This document shows, one piece after another, positions 19,352-28,713 of a DNA stretch of 64,000 nt. The stretch is from positions 62,001 through 126,000 of the forward strand of contig CAZPVD010000009.1 of the NCBI GenBank assembly GCA_964589935.1. The letters are read 5' to 3'. Numbering within the stretch: the first letter of the stretch is position 1; each line of letters starts with the position of its first letter. This DNA comes from VHCN01 sp964589935 (GTDB lineage Bacteria; Verrucomicrobiota; Verrucomicrobiia; Limisphaerales; VHCN01). The translations under genes and the position numbers were made by a program. Below the pieces are notes generated by a model that saw only the letters and a list, made by a program, of their open reading frames with translations, was not told the origin of the DNA and did no database searches.

Positions 19352-22300
19352 ATGTCCCGCTTCGCCCTTCGCTATCCTTACTTCATCATCGTCATCTGCC
19401 TGATCACGTGCGTGCTTGGCGTGACGAGCGTGGTGCGGATGCCGGTGGATTTGTTTCCGCCGATCAAGATTCCAGTCGTGGTGGTTGCGACGTTTTACTC
19501 CGGCATGCCGCCGGAGGAAATCGAGGGCGCAATCACGTCGCGGTTCGAGCGGTTCTTCACGCTGGCGAGCGGCATTGACCACATCGAGTCGCGCTCGCTG
19601 CCGAGCGTGAGCCTCATCAAGATTTATTTTCAGCCCGGTGTGAGCGCGGATTCCGCAGTAGCGAGCATCGCGAACCTCGCCGCGGCGAACATGCGCCGCA
19701 TGCCTCCGGGCACGCTGCCGCCCGTGGTGCTCAAGTTCGACGCGTCGAATCTCCCCGTCTGCCTCGTCACACTCAAGGGGCAGGGCCTCGATGAAACAAA
19801 GCTCCGCGACATCGCCTACTACAGCGTCCGCAACCAGGTCGCGCGCGTGCCGGGCGCGTCCATCCCGCAGCCCTTCGGCGGCAAGGTGCGGCAGATCATG
19901 GTCTATGTGGACCCCATCAAGCTCGAGGCACACCAATTGAGCGTGATGGATGTTGTGCGCGCGGTGAACGACTCGAACCTCATCCTGCCGTCCGGCGACG
20001 TGCGCATTGGGCCGTTTGACTACAACCTTTACTCGAACAACCAGCTTGAAACCGTTGACGACATCAACCACGTCCCGCTCAAGACCGTGGAGGGCGCTTC
20101 CGTGCTCGTCGCGGATGTCGGCGCCGCGAAGGATGCCGCGCAGATCCAATACAACATTGTCCGCGTGGACGGCCAGCGCTCGGTCTATGTGCCCGTGCTC
20201 AAACAGGGAGGCGATTCGAGCACCATCGCCATCGTCAGCGGCGTCAAGGGCGTCATCAAGGACCTGCTCGATGTGCCGAAGGAACTGGTGACGAATCTTG
20301 TCTTCGACCAGTCCGTGTTCGTGAAGAACGCCATCGAGAATCTTCTCCACGAAGGTGCCATCGGTCTCGTGCTCACCGGTCTGATGATCCTTATTTTTCT
20401 CGGAAGCCTGCGCGCGACGGCGGGAGTTTTCCTTTCGATTCCGTTCTCCGCGATGGCGACGTTCATCGCGCTTCAAGCCGGCGACAGCACGATCAACGTG
20501 ATGATCCTCGGCGGCCTCGCGCTTGCGTTTTCGCGGCTGATTGACAACTCCGTCGTGGTGCTTGAAAACATCTTCCGCCACCTTGAAATGGGTGAGTCGC
20601 CCGAAGTCGCCGCGGAAAAGGGCGGCCGCGAAGTCGCACTGCCCGTGCTCGCGGCCACGCTCACAACGGTCGTGGTGTTTTTCCCCGTGACGTTCCTTTA
20701 CGGCGTGAGCCGTTTCCTTTTCACCGCGTTGGCGCTCGCGGTCGCGCTCTCAATGTTTGCGTCCTACTTTGTCGCGATGACGGTTGTGCCGCTGTTCTGC
20801 GCGAAGTTCATCAAGCCCGCGCATTCGCACGGCGAGGCCGGGTCCGTCGGCGCGGCGGCGTCGGAGCGGCGCGGCTTCAACGCATGGTTCAATCGCAAGT
20901 TCAACGGGATGCTCGACGGCTACGAGCGTTGCCTCGGTCTCGCGTTGTTGCGGCCTGCCGCTACGGTCATCGGGCTGACGGGCGTGTTCATCATCAGCCT
21001 CGGCTTGTTCCCGAAACTCGGCACGGCTTACTTTCCGCGCACGGATCCGGGGCAGTTCGTCATCAACATCAAGGCGCCGACCGGCAGCCATCTCGATGGC
21101 ACCGAGAAGGCCGTGAAGCGGGTGGAGGAAATCGTTCGCGCGGTCGTGTCACGCGAGGACCTGCGCATCGTGGTCGCCAACATCGGCATCACGACGGATT
21201 TCTCCGCGCTTTACACGCCGAACTCCGGCCAGCACACCGCGTTCGTTCAGGTGAGCCTTCACGAGAAGCACAAGGTCGGCAGTTACGAATACATGCGGCG
21301 CGTGCGCGAGCGCGTGCAGAGCGAGCTGCCGCACGTGAGCGCCTACTTCCAGTCCGGCGGCCTCGTGGACGCGGTCCTCAACCTCGGCCTGCCCGCGCCG
21401 CTGGACATTCAGGTGAGCGGGTCAAACCTCGAAAAAACCTACGAGGTCGCATCACAAATCGCGCAGCGCGCCCGCGTGTCGCCCGGCGTCAGCGACGTGC
21501 TCGTGCCGCAGGACATTGATTATCCGGCGCTGCGCCTTGAAATTGACCGCGTGCGCGCGAGCGAACTCGGCCTTTCGCAAAAGGAAGTCGTTGGCAACCT
21601 CATCACCGCCGTCACGTCCGACCAGATGATCGCGCCGAGCTTCTGGGTGGATCCCAAAACAGGCAACGACTACCTCCTCACGGTGCAATACGCGGAGGAA
21701 CAGGTGAAAAACCTTGAGGACCTCCGCTCGATCCCGCTTCGCTCGGCAAACCATCCGAAGCCCGCCCGCCTTGACGCCGTGAGCCGCATCACTCACTCGC
21801 GCTCGCCCACCGAAGTGGATCACTACCAGTTGCGCCGCGTGATTGACGTATATGTCGCACCCGACGGCGAAGATCTCGGGCAGGTGCTCAAGGACGTGCG
21901 CAAGATCATCGCGGACACGCATCTGCCCGACGGCGTGCGCGTGACGGTGCGCGGTTCAGTGCAGGGCATGGAGGCGTCGTTCAAAAGCTTCGGCCTCGGT
22001 CTGATTCTCTCGGTGGTGCTGGTTTATCTGATTCTTGTGGCGCAGTTCCGTTCGTTCCTTGATCCATTCCTGATTTTGCTCGCGGTGCCGACCGGGCTGA
22101 CGGGCGTGCTCGTCACGTTCTGGATCAGCGGCACGACGTTCAACGTCATGTCGCTCATGGGCATCGTGATGATGGTCGGCATCGTCGTGTCCAACAGCAT
22201 CCTCATCGTTGAATTCACGCACCGGCTGCTCGACGACGGCAAGCCGCTGCGCGAAGCCGTCGCGCTCGCCTGCCGCATCCGTCTGCGTCCGGTGTTGATG

Positions 22301-22492
22301 ACGTCGCTGGCCACGCTCATCGGCCTGATGCCGATGGCGGCGAAGATGGGTGTCGGCGCGGAAGCCTACGCGCCGCTCGCGCTCGCGATCATCGGCGGCC
22401 TCGCGTGTTCCGTGGTGCTGACGGTGTTCATCGTGCCGGCGGCGTTTCTGATCGCATATCGCAAGCGCGTCCACATGCCCGCAGCCGCATGA
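19352..22492 (+). CDS. RND-family efflux pump, inner-membrane permease
   Basis: A 1046-residue permease of the AcrB/HAE superfamily, driven by proton-motive force. The usual layout of 12 membrane helices with two large periplasmic loops is visible: TM1 (FIIVICLITCVLGV), porter segments, TM4 block with Asp398, and the C-terminal TM set ending HMPAAA. The TM4 relay has Asp398-Asn399 (LIDNSVVVLENIF) where AcrB has two Asp residues. The TM10 region reads VVSNSILIVEF, with Ser where AcrB has Lys940. Single-Asp versions occur in related families, so transport is still plausible. Substrate class (drug or heavy metal) cannot be decided by eye. Confidence 0.92.
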   Translation: MSRFALRYPYFIIVICLITCVLGVTSVVRMPVDLFPPIKIPVVVVATFYSGMPPEEIEGAITSRFERFFTLASGIDHIESRSLPSVSLIKIYFQPGVSADSAVASIANLAAANMRRMPPGTLPPVVLKFDASNLPVCLVTLKGQGLDETKLRDIAYYSVRNQVARVPGASIPQPFGGKVRQIMVYVDPIKLEAHQLSVMDVVRAVNDSNLILPSGDVRIGPFDYNLYSNNQLETVDDINHVPLKTVEGASVLVADVGAAKDAAQIQYNIVRVDGQRSVYVPVLKQGGDSSTIAIVSGVKGVIKDLLDVPKELVTNLVFDQSVFVKNAIENLLHEGAIGLVLTGLMILIFLGSLRATAGVFLSIPFSAMATFIALQAGDSTINVMILGGLALAFSRLIDNSVVVLENIFRHLEMGESPEVAAEKGGREVALPVLAATLTTVVVFFPVTFLYGVSRFLFTALALAVALSMFASYFVAMTVVPLFCAKFIKPAHSHGEAGSVGAAASERRGFNAWFNRKFNGMLDGYERCLGLALLRPAATVIGLTGVFIISLGLFPKLGTAYFPRTDPGQFVINIKAPTGSHLDGTEKAVKRVEEIVRAVVSREDLRIVVANIGITTDFSALYTPNSGQHTAFVQVSLHEKHKVGSYEYMRRVRERVQSELPHVSAYFQSGGLVDAVLNLGLPAPLDIQVSGSNLEKTYEVASQIAQRARVSPGVSDVLVPQDIDYPALRLEIDRVRASELGLSQKEVVGNLITAVTSDQMIAPSFWVDPKTGNDYLLTVQYAEEQVKNLEDLRSIPLRSANHPKPARLDAVSRITHSRSPTEVDHYQLRRVIDVYVAPDGEDLGQVLKDVRKIIADTHLPDGVRVTVRGSVQGMEASFKSFGLGLILSVVLVYLILVAQFRSFLDPFLILLAVPTGLTGVLVTFWISGTTFNVMSLMGIVMMVGIVVSNSILIVEFTHRLLDDGKPLREAVALACRIRLRPVLMTSLATLIGLMPMAAKMGVGAEAYAPLALAIIGGLACSVVLTVFIVPAAFLIAYRKRVHMPAAA

Positions 22493-23802
22493 ACGGAACT
22501 ATTTCCATGAGGCCCATCGCACTCTTGCTCTGCCTGCCGCTTGTGTTTGCGGGAATATCTTCGCGCGCGGCGGATGACGCTCAGCCCGTCCTCACGCTGC
22601 GGCGCGCGCAGGAACTCGCCATGCAGCGGCATCCGCGAATTTCTGCGGCGGATTTCCGCGCGCTCGCGGCGAAGCAGACCGTTTCTGAAGTGCGCTCGGC
22701 ATTTTACCCGACGTTTTCAGCGAACTTCACGGCCGTCCGCGATGCCGGAGACAACACGCGCATTGCCGCCGGCTCGCTGAGTGTTTCCTCCGTGCTGGAT
22801 CGCGCCGCCGCGGGCATCGTGGTGAGCCAGCTCATCACGGACTTCGGACGCACCGCGAACCTGACCGACAGCACGAAGCTCCACGCGCGCGCCGAGGAGC
22901 GGAACACCGATGCCACGCGCACGCTGATCCTCGTTCAGGTGAGCAGCGCCTACTTCAGCGTGCTCCAGGCGCAGTCGGTTTTGTCCGTGGCGAAGCAGAC
23001 CATCGCGACGCGAAAGCTGCTGCTCGATCAGGTCGAGGCGCTCGCGAAGAACCAGCTCAAGTCGGACCTCGACGTGAGCTTTGCGCGCGTTAACCACGAG
23101 GATGCCCTGCTGCTGGAGGCAAAGGCTGTCAATGATTTGAAAGCCTCGTTTGCCGGCCTCTCCACGCTGCTCGGTGACCCGCAGCCGCGCGAGTATCAGC
23201 TTGCCGAGGAAATCATGCCACCCGCGCTCGATGCCGACACGGCGAAGCTCGTCGAGCAGGCTCTGCGCGACCGTCCCGAGCTGGCGCGCCTGCGGTTGGA
23301 GCGCGACTCCGCGCAGAAATTCGCCCGCGCGGAGAAAGGGCTGGATTACCCGACCGTCAGCGCACTCGCCGCAGTCGGTGTCGTGCCTGTCCGCGACAAC
23401 CGCCTGAACGACAATTACGCCGTTGCCGGCGTGAACCTCAGCCTTCCGCTCTTCAGTGGCGGCCTTTACAAGGCGCGGCAGGAAGAGGCCGGGTTGCGCG
23501 CGAAAGCCGCCGACCAGTCGTTGCTGGACGCCGAGAACGACATCATCCGCGAAGTGCGCGTGGCGCGGCTCAATGTGGATTACACGGCCGAGCGCGTCAC
23601 ACTCACGGCCAAGCTGCTCGAGCACGCTTCACGGGCGCTCAATCTGGCGGATGCGCGCTACCAGCGCGGCCTCAGTTCGATCGTCGAACTCAGTCAGGCG
23701 CAGTTGAACAAAACCGCCGCCGAAATCGCCCAAGCCACGGCGAAATACGACTACCTCATCCAGCGCGCCGTGCTCAATTACCAGACCGGTTCGTTGAAGT
23801 GA
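22489..23802 (+). CDS. TolC-family outer-membrane efflux protein
   Basis: A 437-residue protein beginning at an ATG that overlaps the pump stop codon (ATGA). An alternative start six codons later gives MRPIALLLCLPLVFAGISSR. The signal peptide is followed by the two-repeat outer-membrane efflux pattern: LTLRRAQELAMQRHP, then the long coiled-coil helices, YAVAGVNLSLPLFSGG with the signature of the second strand pair, and ARYQRGLSSIVELSQAQ. It completes the tripartite pump encoded by the three genes before it. It is the last gene of the operon. Confidence 0.93.
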   Translation: MNGTISMRPIALLLCLPLVFAGISSRAADDAQPVLTLRRAQELAMQRHPRISAADFRALAAKQTVSEVRSAFYPTFSANFTAVRDAGDNTRIAAGSLSVSSVLDRAAAGIVVSQLITDFGRTANLTDSTKLHARAEERNTDATRTLILVQVSSAYFSVLQAQSVLSVAKQTIATRKLLLDQVEALAKNQLKSDLDVSFARVNHEDALLLEAKAVNDLKASFAGLSTLLGDPQPREYQLAEEIMPPALDADTAKLVEQALRDRPELARLRLERDSAQKFARAEKGLDYPTVSALAAVGVVPVRDNRLNDNYAVAGVNLSLPLFSGGLYKARQEEAGLRAKAADQSLLDAENDIIREVRVARLNVDYTAERVTLTAKLLEHASRALNLADARYQRGLSSIVELSQAQLNKTAAEIAQATAKYDYLIQRAVLNYQTGSLK

Positions 23803-23952
23803 AAGGGAGGAAATGCCTCGTCAACCGGGTCTTTGCCGCGACTTGCACGCGAAATGCTTCCTCGGAATTGCGACGCGGAGCCGCCCGTGTGGACGGCAGG
23901 CCAGATGCCCTGCCTGATTGCGTTCCTGCCGGTTTGACGTAGTATTTGCACA

Positions 23953-23983
23953 CGGCTCTGGCCGCTCGATTGGGCCAGAGCCG
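23953..23983 (+). terminator. Strong stem-loop after the efflux operon, no clear U-tract
   Basis: An 11-base perfect stem CGGCTCTGGCC / GGCCAGAGCCG with a nine-base loop lies 150 bases past the TolC-like gene. A smaller GGCAGG / CCTGCC stem sits about 60 bases earlier. Neither has a good T-run, so they may be RNA-stability elements or part of the leader of the next kinase gene rather than terminators. The remaining roughly 266-base gap shows no gene. Confidence 0.45.
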
Positions 23984-24068
23984 GAATTCCTTAAACCGAC
24001 CGGGCCTGTGAAACTAAAATCCTCCGAGGCGTTTCAACCGGGCCGGGTTTGCAAATCACGAGGTTGCC

Positions 24069-26009
24069 ATGACGGAGTTTCTTGAACGTCTCTTCTCCGG
24101 CGAAGGTTTCATGCCACACGGTCACTGCTACCGGTGGTCGTCCGAATTGATCTGGCTTCATGTCGTCTCCGACAGCCTGATCGCGCTGGCCTACTATTCG
24201 ATTCCGCTGACGCTGGTGTATTTTGTGCGCAAGCGCCGGGACCTGCCGTATCCGTGGATGTTCCTCATGTTCGGCGGCTTCATCATCGCGTGCGGCACCA
24301 CGCACCTGATGGAAATTTGGTCCATCTGGCACAGCACCTACTGGCTCTCCGGCGCGGTCAAGGCCGTGACCGCCGCCCTGTCCATCGTCACCGCGATCCT
24401 GCTGGTCAAGCTCGTGCCGGAGGCGTTCGCGTTGCGCGGCCCCGCCGAACTCGAAAAATTGAACGCGGAACTGGAGCGTGAAATTGCCGAGCGCAAGAAG
24501 GCCGAGGAAGCCCTCCGCAGCGCCCACGACGGACTCGAAGCACGCGTCCGCGAACGCACCGACGAACTGGCCCGCGTGAACATCGCTCTCGAAGGCGAGA
24601 TCGCCGAGCGCCGCCGCGGCGAGGAACGATTCAGGCTCGCCGTCGAGGCTTCCCCCAACGGCATCGTGATGGCGAACCGCGAGGGCCGCATCGTGCTCAT
24701 CAACTCGCAGGCGGAGAAAATGTTTGGATACGCGCACAGCGAGCTGGTCGGGCAGTCCATCGAGGCGCTCGTGCCCGCGCGGTTTCGCGGCGGGCATCCC
24801 GGTCACCGGGCGGAGTTTTTCTCGACGCCCGCGTCGCGGCCGATGGGGGCCGGGCGTGATCTGTTTGCACTGCGCAAGGACGGCACGGAATTTCCCGTGG
24901 AAATTGGCCTGAATCCGATTGAAACCGAGGAGGGCGTGATGGCCTTGAGCACCATCGTGGACATCACGGAACGCCAGCAGGCGGAGCAGGCCCGCCGCCG
25001 CCTCGCGGCCATTGTCGAGTCCTCGATGGATGCCATCGTCAGCAAAGACCTCAATGGCAAGATCACGAGTTGGAACCAGTCTGCGGAGCGATTGTTCGGT
25101 TACACAGCCGGAGAAATTGTCGGCCAGCCGATCACGGTGTTGATTCCGCCCGAGCAGAAGGAGGAGGAAACTAAAATCCTTCAGCGCGTCCGTGCCGGTG
25201 AGCGGATTCAATCTTACGAGACGCTGCGACGGCGCAAGGACGGCTCGCTCGTGAACGTGTCGTTGACGGTGTCGCCCATCAAGGATGACCGCGGCGCAAT
25301 CGTCGGCGCGTCAAAAATCGCGCGCGACATCACCGAACGCAAGCTTGCCGAGGAACGCATCCGCGCCTCCCTGCGCGAGAAGGACGTGATGCTTCAGGAA
25401 ATTCATCATCGCGTGAAGAACAACCTTCAGGTCGTGTCCAGCCTTCTCAACCTTCAGTCCATGAACATGAAAAACCCGGAGGCGCTGACGGCGCTGGCGG
25501 AGAGCCGTTCGCGTGTGCAGACGATGGCGCTCGTCCACGAGAAACTTTACCAGTCCCGCAACCTGTCCGAGCTGGACTTCGCCGAATTCGCGCGAAGCCT
25601 CACGGCGAATCTTCTTCGCGCGTTTGGCTTCCGCCCGGATGCCGTCGGCCTGCGGGTGGAAATGGAGCACGTGTTGCTCGACATCAACCGTGCCATCCCG
25701 TGCGCGCTCATCCTCAACGAGCTTGTTTCCAATGCCTTCAAATACGCCTTTCCCGCAGGCCGCCGCGGCGAGGTTTGGGTGCGGCTGGAGCGGACGCCCA
25801 AGGACGAGCTTCGCCTCGTCGTGGGCGACAACGGCGTGGGACTGCCCAAGGGCTTCGATCCGGCGCAGGCGCAATCGCTCGGATTGCAACTCGTGCAGAC
25901 GCTCGTCCGGCAGTTGTCGGGCGCGATAAATGTCAATTCGACGAACGGCACGGAGTATGCAATAACTTTTAATGGTGCGAAAACAACCACCGCCGGGCCA
26001 TCGCTATGA
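24069..26009 (+). CDS. Ethylene-receptor-like (ETR1-type) membrane PAS histidine kinase
   Basis: A 646-residue kinase whose N-terminal membrane domain (about residues 27-118, three helices) matches the ethylene-binding domain of plant ETR1. Counting from Asp35, all six residues known to matter in ETR1 are present with identical spacing: Asp35, Tyr42, Ile45, Pro46, Cys75 and His79 (ETR1 D25, Y32, I35, P36, C65, H69). Cys and His are the Cu(I) ligands in ETR1. A coiled coil, two PAS domains (each ending FPVEIGL or VNVSLTV type) and a HisKA_2 domain follow, with phosphoacceptor His446 in EIHHRVKNNLQ, then a HATPase (LVSNAFKYAFP, DNGVGLP). Its stop overlaps the next regulator. Ligand binding is inferred, not shown. 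Confidence 0.88.
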   Translation: MTEFLERLFSGEGFMPHGHCYRWSSELIWLHVVSDSLIALAYYSIPLTLVYFVRKRRDLPYPWMFLMFGGFIIACGTTHLMEIWSIWHSTYWLSGAVKAVTAALSIVTAILLVKLVPEAFALRGPAELEKLNAELEREIAERKKAEEALRSAHDGLEARVRERTDELARVNIALEGEIAERRRGEERFRLAVEASPNGIVMANREGRIVLINSQAEKMFGYAHSELVGQSIEALVPARFRGGHPGHRAEFFSTPASRPMGAGRDLFALRKDGTEFPVEIGLNPIETEEGVMALSTIVDITERQQAEQARRRLAAIVESSMDAIVSKDLNGKITSWNQSAERLFGYTAGEIVGQPITVLIPPEQKEEETKILQRVRAGERIQSYETLRRRKDGSLVNVSLTVSPIKDDRGAIVGASKIARDITERKLAEERIRASLREKDVMLQEIHHRVKNNLQVVSSLLNLQSMNMKNPEALTALAESRSRVQTMALVHEKLYQSRNLSELDFAEFARSLTANLLRAFGFRPDAVGLRVEMEHVLLDINRAIPCALILNELVSNAFKYAFPAGRRGEVWVRLERTPKDELRLVVGDNGVGLPKGFDPAQAQSLGLQLVQTLVRQLSGAINVNSTNGTEYAITFNGAKTTTAGPSL

Positions 26010-27073
26010 ACAAACCCCGCATCCTCGTTGTGGAAGACGAAGGCATCATCGCCAAGGACATTCAGGTGACGCTTGAAGCGATGGGCTACGAGGTTCCCGC
26101 GACCGCCACGACGGCCGACGAGGCTTTTGAAAAGGCCGCCGAGCTTATGCCCGACCTCGTCTTGATGGACATCGTGCTGCCCGGCGGCACCGACGGAGTC
26201 ACGGCAGCCGAGCGGATGCGCGGGAAGCTCAACATCCCGGTCATCTACCTCACGGCCCATTCCGACAGCGCGACCTTCCAGAAGGCCAAGCTCACCGAGC
26301 CGTATGGCTACATCGTCAAGCCCGTCGTCGAGCGCGAGCTTCGCATCGGCATCGAGATGGCCATGCACCGGCATCGCATGGACCAGCATCGCGCCGAGCT
26401 TGAACGCTGGTTTGCCAGCACGCTCGGCTGCATCGGCGAGGCCGTCATCGCCGCCGACCGTCAGGGCCACGTGCGCTTCATGAACACGCAGGCCGAGGAA
26501 CTCACCGGCTGGAGTCTCGCCGACGCCACCGGCCGCCACATCGAGGAAGTCATTATTTTGTCGGACGAAAAAGAAGCCACGCGCTCGGTCGGACTTTTCA
26601 GCGAGACTCTTCAGAAGGGCCTCCTCGTCCAGTGGGCGAGCAACGCATGGCTTTATCCGCGCCGCGGGCCGAGCATGCCCGTGGATTACACCGCCGCGCG
26701 CATCCGCCAGGATGACGGCGTCGTTGCCGGCGTGGTGGTCATCTTCCGCGACATCACCTCGCGACGGCAACTGGAGGACGAACGCGAGCGCCTCATCGGT
26801 GAACTGCGTTCGGCTCTGCAAAACGTCAAGACCTTGCGCGGCCTGCTGCCTGTCTGCGCCTCCTGCAAACGCATCCGCGACGACGACGGCTACTGGGAAC
26901 AGGTGGACGACTACGTCTCCAACCACACCTTCGCGCAGGTTTCCCACGGCATCTGCCCCGACTGCCTGCGCACACTCTACCCCGACATGGCCGAGGAAAT
27001 CCTCAGCCTCACCGGCGAGGGACACTCCGAACCGCAGCCTTCCGTCCAAGTGGATGGCACTGCCGGGAAATAA
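26006..27073 (+). CDS. Receiver-PAS response regulator with C-terminal Cys-rich module
   Basis: A 355-residue protein coupled to the ethylene-receptor-like kinase by an ATGA overlap. The receiver (about 1-120) has Glu10-Asp11, phosphoacceptor Asp55 in LVLMDIVLPG, and the KPVVE switch region. A PAS domain follows (about 135-255, ending VVVIFRDITSRRQLEDE). The C-terminus holds the recurrent module VCASCKRIRDDDGYWEQVDDY with ICPDC, four cysteines that may bind zinc or another metal. There is no DNA-binding domain, so it probably acts by protein contact or phosphotransfer. Confidence 0.9.
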   Translation: MNKPRILVVEDEGIIAKDIQVTLEAMGYEVPATATTADEAFEKAAELMPDLVLMDIVLPGGTDGVTAAERMRGKLNIPVIYLTAHSDSATFQKAKLTEPYGYIVKPVVERELRIGIEMAMHRHRMDQHRAELERWFASTLGCIGEAVIAADRQGHVRFMNTQAEELTGWSLADATGRHIEEVIILSDEKEATRSVGLFSETLQKGLLVQWASNAWLYPRRGPSMPVDYTAARIRQDDGVVAGVVVIFRDITSRRQLEDERERLIGELRSALQNVKTLRGLLPVCASCKRIRDDDGYWEQVDDYVSNHTFAQVSHGICPDCLRTLYPDMAEEILSLTGEGHSEPQPSVQVDGTAGK

Positions 27074-27086
27074 TTCCAGCCGGCGC

Positions 27087-28697
27087 TCACTGCTGTTTCT
27101 TTTTTGCCGGCAATGGCTCGTGCGCCTGCTTGCCGGCTTTCCAGATGTCCGGCTCGACGGTGTTCTTCTGCGGCACGCCGGGCGTGCTGCGTCCCTCGGC
27201 AACATATTTTTCCAGCAGCTTCGTCAAGCGCTCGACGACTTCGGGATTTTTGTCCTGCACGTTGTTTTTCTCACCGATGTCGTAGCGTAAATCGTAAAGC
27301 TGCACGAGAGGCAGCCTGCTCGTGTCTGCCACACCGGGACGCGGCGCGCTCCAGCCGCCGGAGCCCGGGCAGAGTTCAAATTTCCACGTGCCTTGCCGGA
27401 TTGAGAACGAGCCGTTGATCGAATGATGCACGACGGCTTCGCGCAGCGGCTTGGTGTCCTTGCCGAGCAGCGCGGGTAGGATGCTCACGCTGTCTTCGCC
27501 CGCGTTGTCGGGCAGTTTCACGCCGAGGATGTCCGCAACCGTCGCCATGAGGTCGGTGAGGCAGATGAGCTGGTCGCTGCGCGAGTGCGGCGCAACGTGC
27601 CCCGGCCAGCGCGCGATGAACGGAATGCGATGTCCGCCGTCGAAAATGTCCGCCTTGTGCCCGCGAAAGGCGTGGCTCGGATTGTGTCCCTTCGCCAGCA
27701 GCGCCGGGAAGTCGGCGTTGGGCGAGCAGCCGTTGTCGCTGGTGAAGATGAGCAGGGTGTTCTCAGAAAGGCCCGAGTTGTCGAGCGCCGCCATCACTTC
27801 GCCGAGCGTCGCGTCCACTTGCATCACGAAGTCAGCGTAAGGGTTGATGCCGCTTTTGCCCTGCCATTCCTTCGTCGGCAGGATCGGCGTGTGCGGCGCG
27901 TTGAGCGGCAGATAGAGGAAGAACGGTTTGCCGGCCTTCGCGTCCGCGGCGCGTTGCGAAATGTATTCGACGGCCTTGCGCGTGAGCGTCGGCAGCACAT
28001 CCATCGCCTCGAACTCCGGCGCGGCCGGGCCTTCGCGTGTGAAGCCGGTCGGCTTGCCGAGCATCATGGAAAACTTTTTGTCCACGGTCGGCGCAACGGT
28101 GACGCGGTCATTTTCGATGAACGTGTAGGGCACCATGTCGAGCGACGCGCTGATGCCGAAGTAATAATCGAAGCCGACGCTCGTCGGGCCATTGGCGATG
28201 CGCTGCATATAATCCACGTTCTTCACCTGCGCGGGCGTCTCGATGTTGAGTTCGCTCACGTCTTTGCCGGGCAACTTCACCCAGTCCATGCCGAGGTGCC
28301 ATTTGCCGATGGCGCCGGTGTGATAGCCGTGTTGCTTGAGCAGCGATGCGACCGTGAGGCGGCCCGGTTCGATGAGGCGCGGGCTGAGGCCGCCGAGCAC
28401 GCCGGACTGCAGGCGCGAGCGCCAGTTGTAACGGCCCGTCATGATGCCGTAGCGCGTCGGCGAACAGACGGAGGAACTGGAATGTGCGTCGTGAAAGATC
28501 ATTCCCTGCGCGGCGAGCCGGTCCATGTTCGGCGTCGCAATTTTTCCGTCGGGATTGAGCGCCTTCACGTCGCCGTAGCCGAGGTCGTCGCAGAGGACAT
28601 AAACAATGTTGGGCTTGGACGCCGCGTGGAGGGCAGGGGAGGCGAAAGCCAGCAATGACGTGGCGACCAGAAGGGATTTCAAGACGGTGTTTTTCAT
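27087..28697 (-). CDS. Exported sulfatase (arylsulfatase A family)
   Basis: A 536-residue sulfatase with a signal peptide (MKNTVLKSLLVATSLLAFAS). The fold begins PNIVYVLCDDLGYGD with metal-ligand Asp residues. The active-site cysteine is in VCSPTRYGIMTGRY, the C-x-P-S/T-R motif that a formylglycine-generating enzyme must oxidise. Downstream metal ligands are in FTSDNGCSPN, and GAIGKWHLG fits the family. Sulfatases of this kind release sulfate from polysaccharides or glycans outside the cytoplasm. The ATG giving MKNT was chosen over a longer open frame whose extra residues carry no signal. Confidence 0.94.
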   Translation of the reverse strand: MKNTVLKSLLVATSLLAFASPALHAASKPNIVYVLCDDLGYGDVKALNPDGKIATPNMDRLAAQGMIFHDAHSSSSVCSPTRYGIMTGRYNWRSRLQSGVLGGLSPRLIEPGRLTVASLLKQHGYHTGAIGKWHLGMDWVKLPGKDVSELNIETPAQVKNVDYMQRIANGPTSVGFDYYFGISASLDMVPYTFIENDRVTVAPTVDKKFSMMLGKPTGFTREGPAAPEFEAMDVLPTLTRKAVEYISQRAADAKAGKPFFLYLPLNAPHTPILPTKEWQGKSGINPYADFVMQVDATLGEVMAALDNSGLSENTLLIFTSDNGCSPNADFPALLAKGHNPSHAFRGHKADIFDGGHRIPFIARWPGHVAPHSRSDQLICLTDLMATVADILGVKLPDNAGEDSVSILPALLGKDTKPLREAVVHHSINGSFSIRQGTWKFELCPGSGGWSAPRPGVADTSRLPLVQLYDLRYDIGEKNNVQDKNPEVVERLTKLLEKYVAEGRSTPGVPQKNTVEPDIWKAGKQAHEPLPAKKKQQ

Positions 28698-28713
28698 GGT
28701 GCGAGGCGGCAGC

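Noticed and set aside
18383..20581. Very long open frame on the minus strand opposite the RraA and RND genes
   Set aside because: It is His/Arg/Asp-rich, has no domain pattern and mirrors the high-G+C codon bias of the clear pump gene on the plus strand, so it is a shadow.
19352..22492. Assignment of the RND pump as CusA-type copper exporter
   Set aside because: The TM4 and TM10 motifs fit HAE-like pumps better and the methionine relay of CusA was not found. The copper context elsewhere is not enough.
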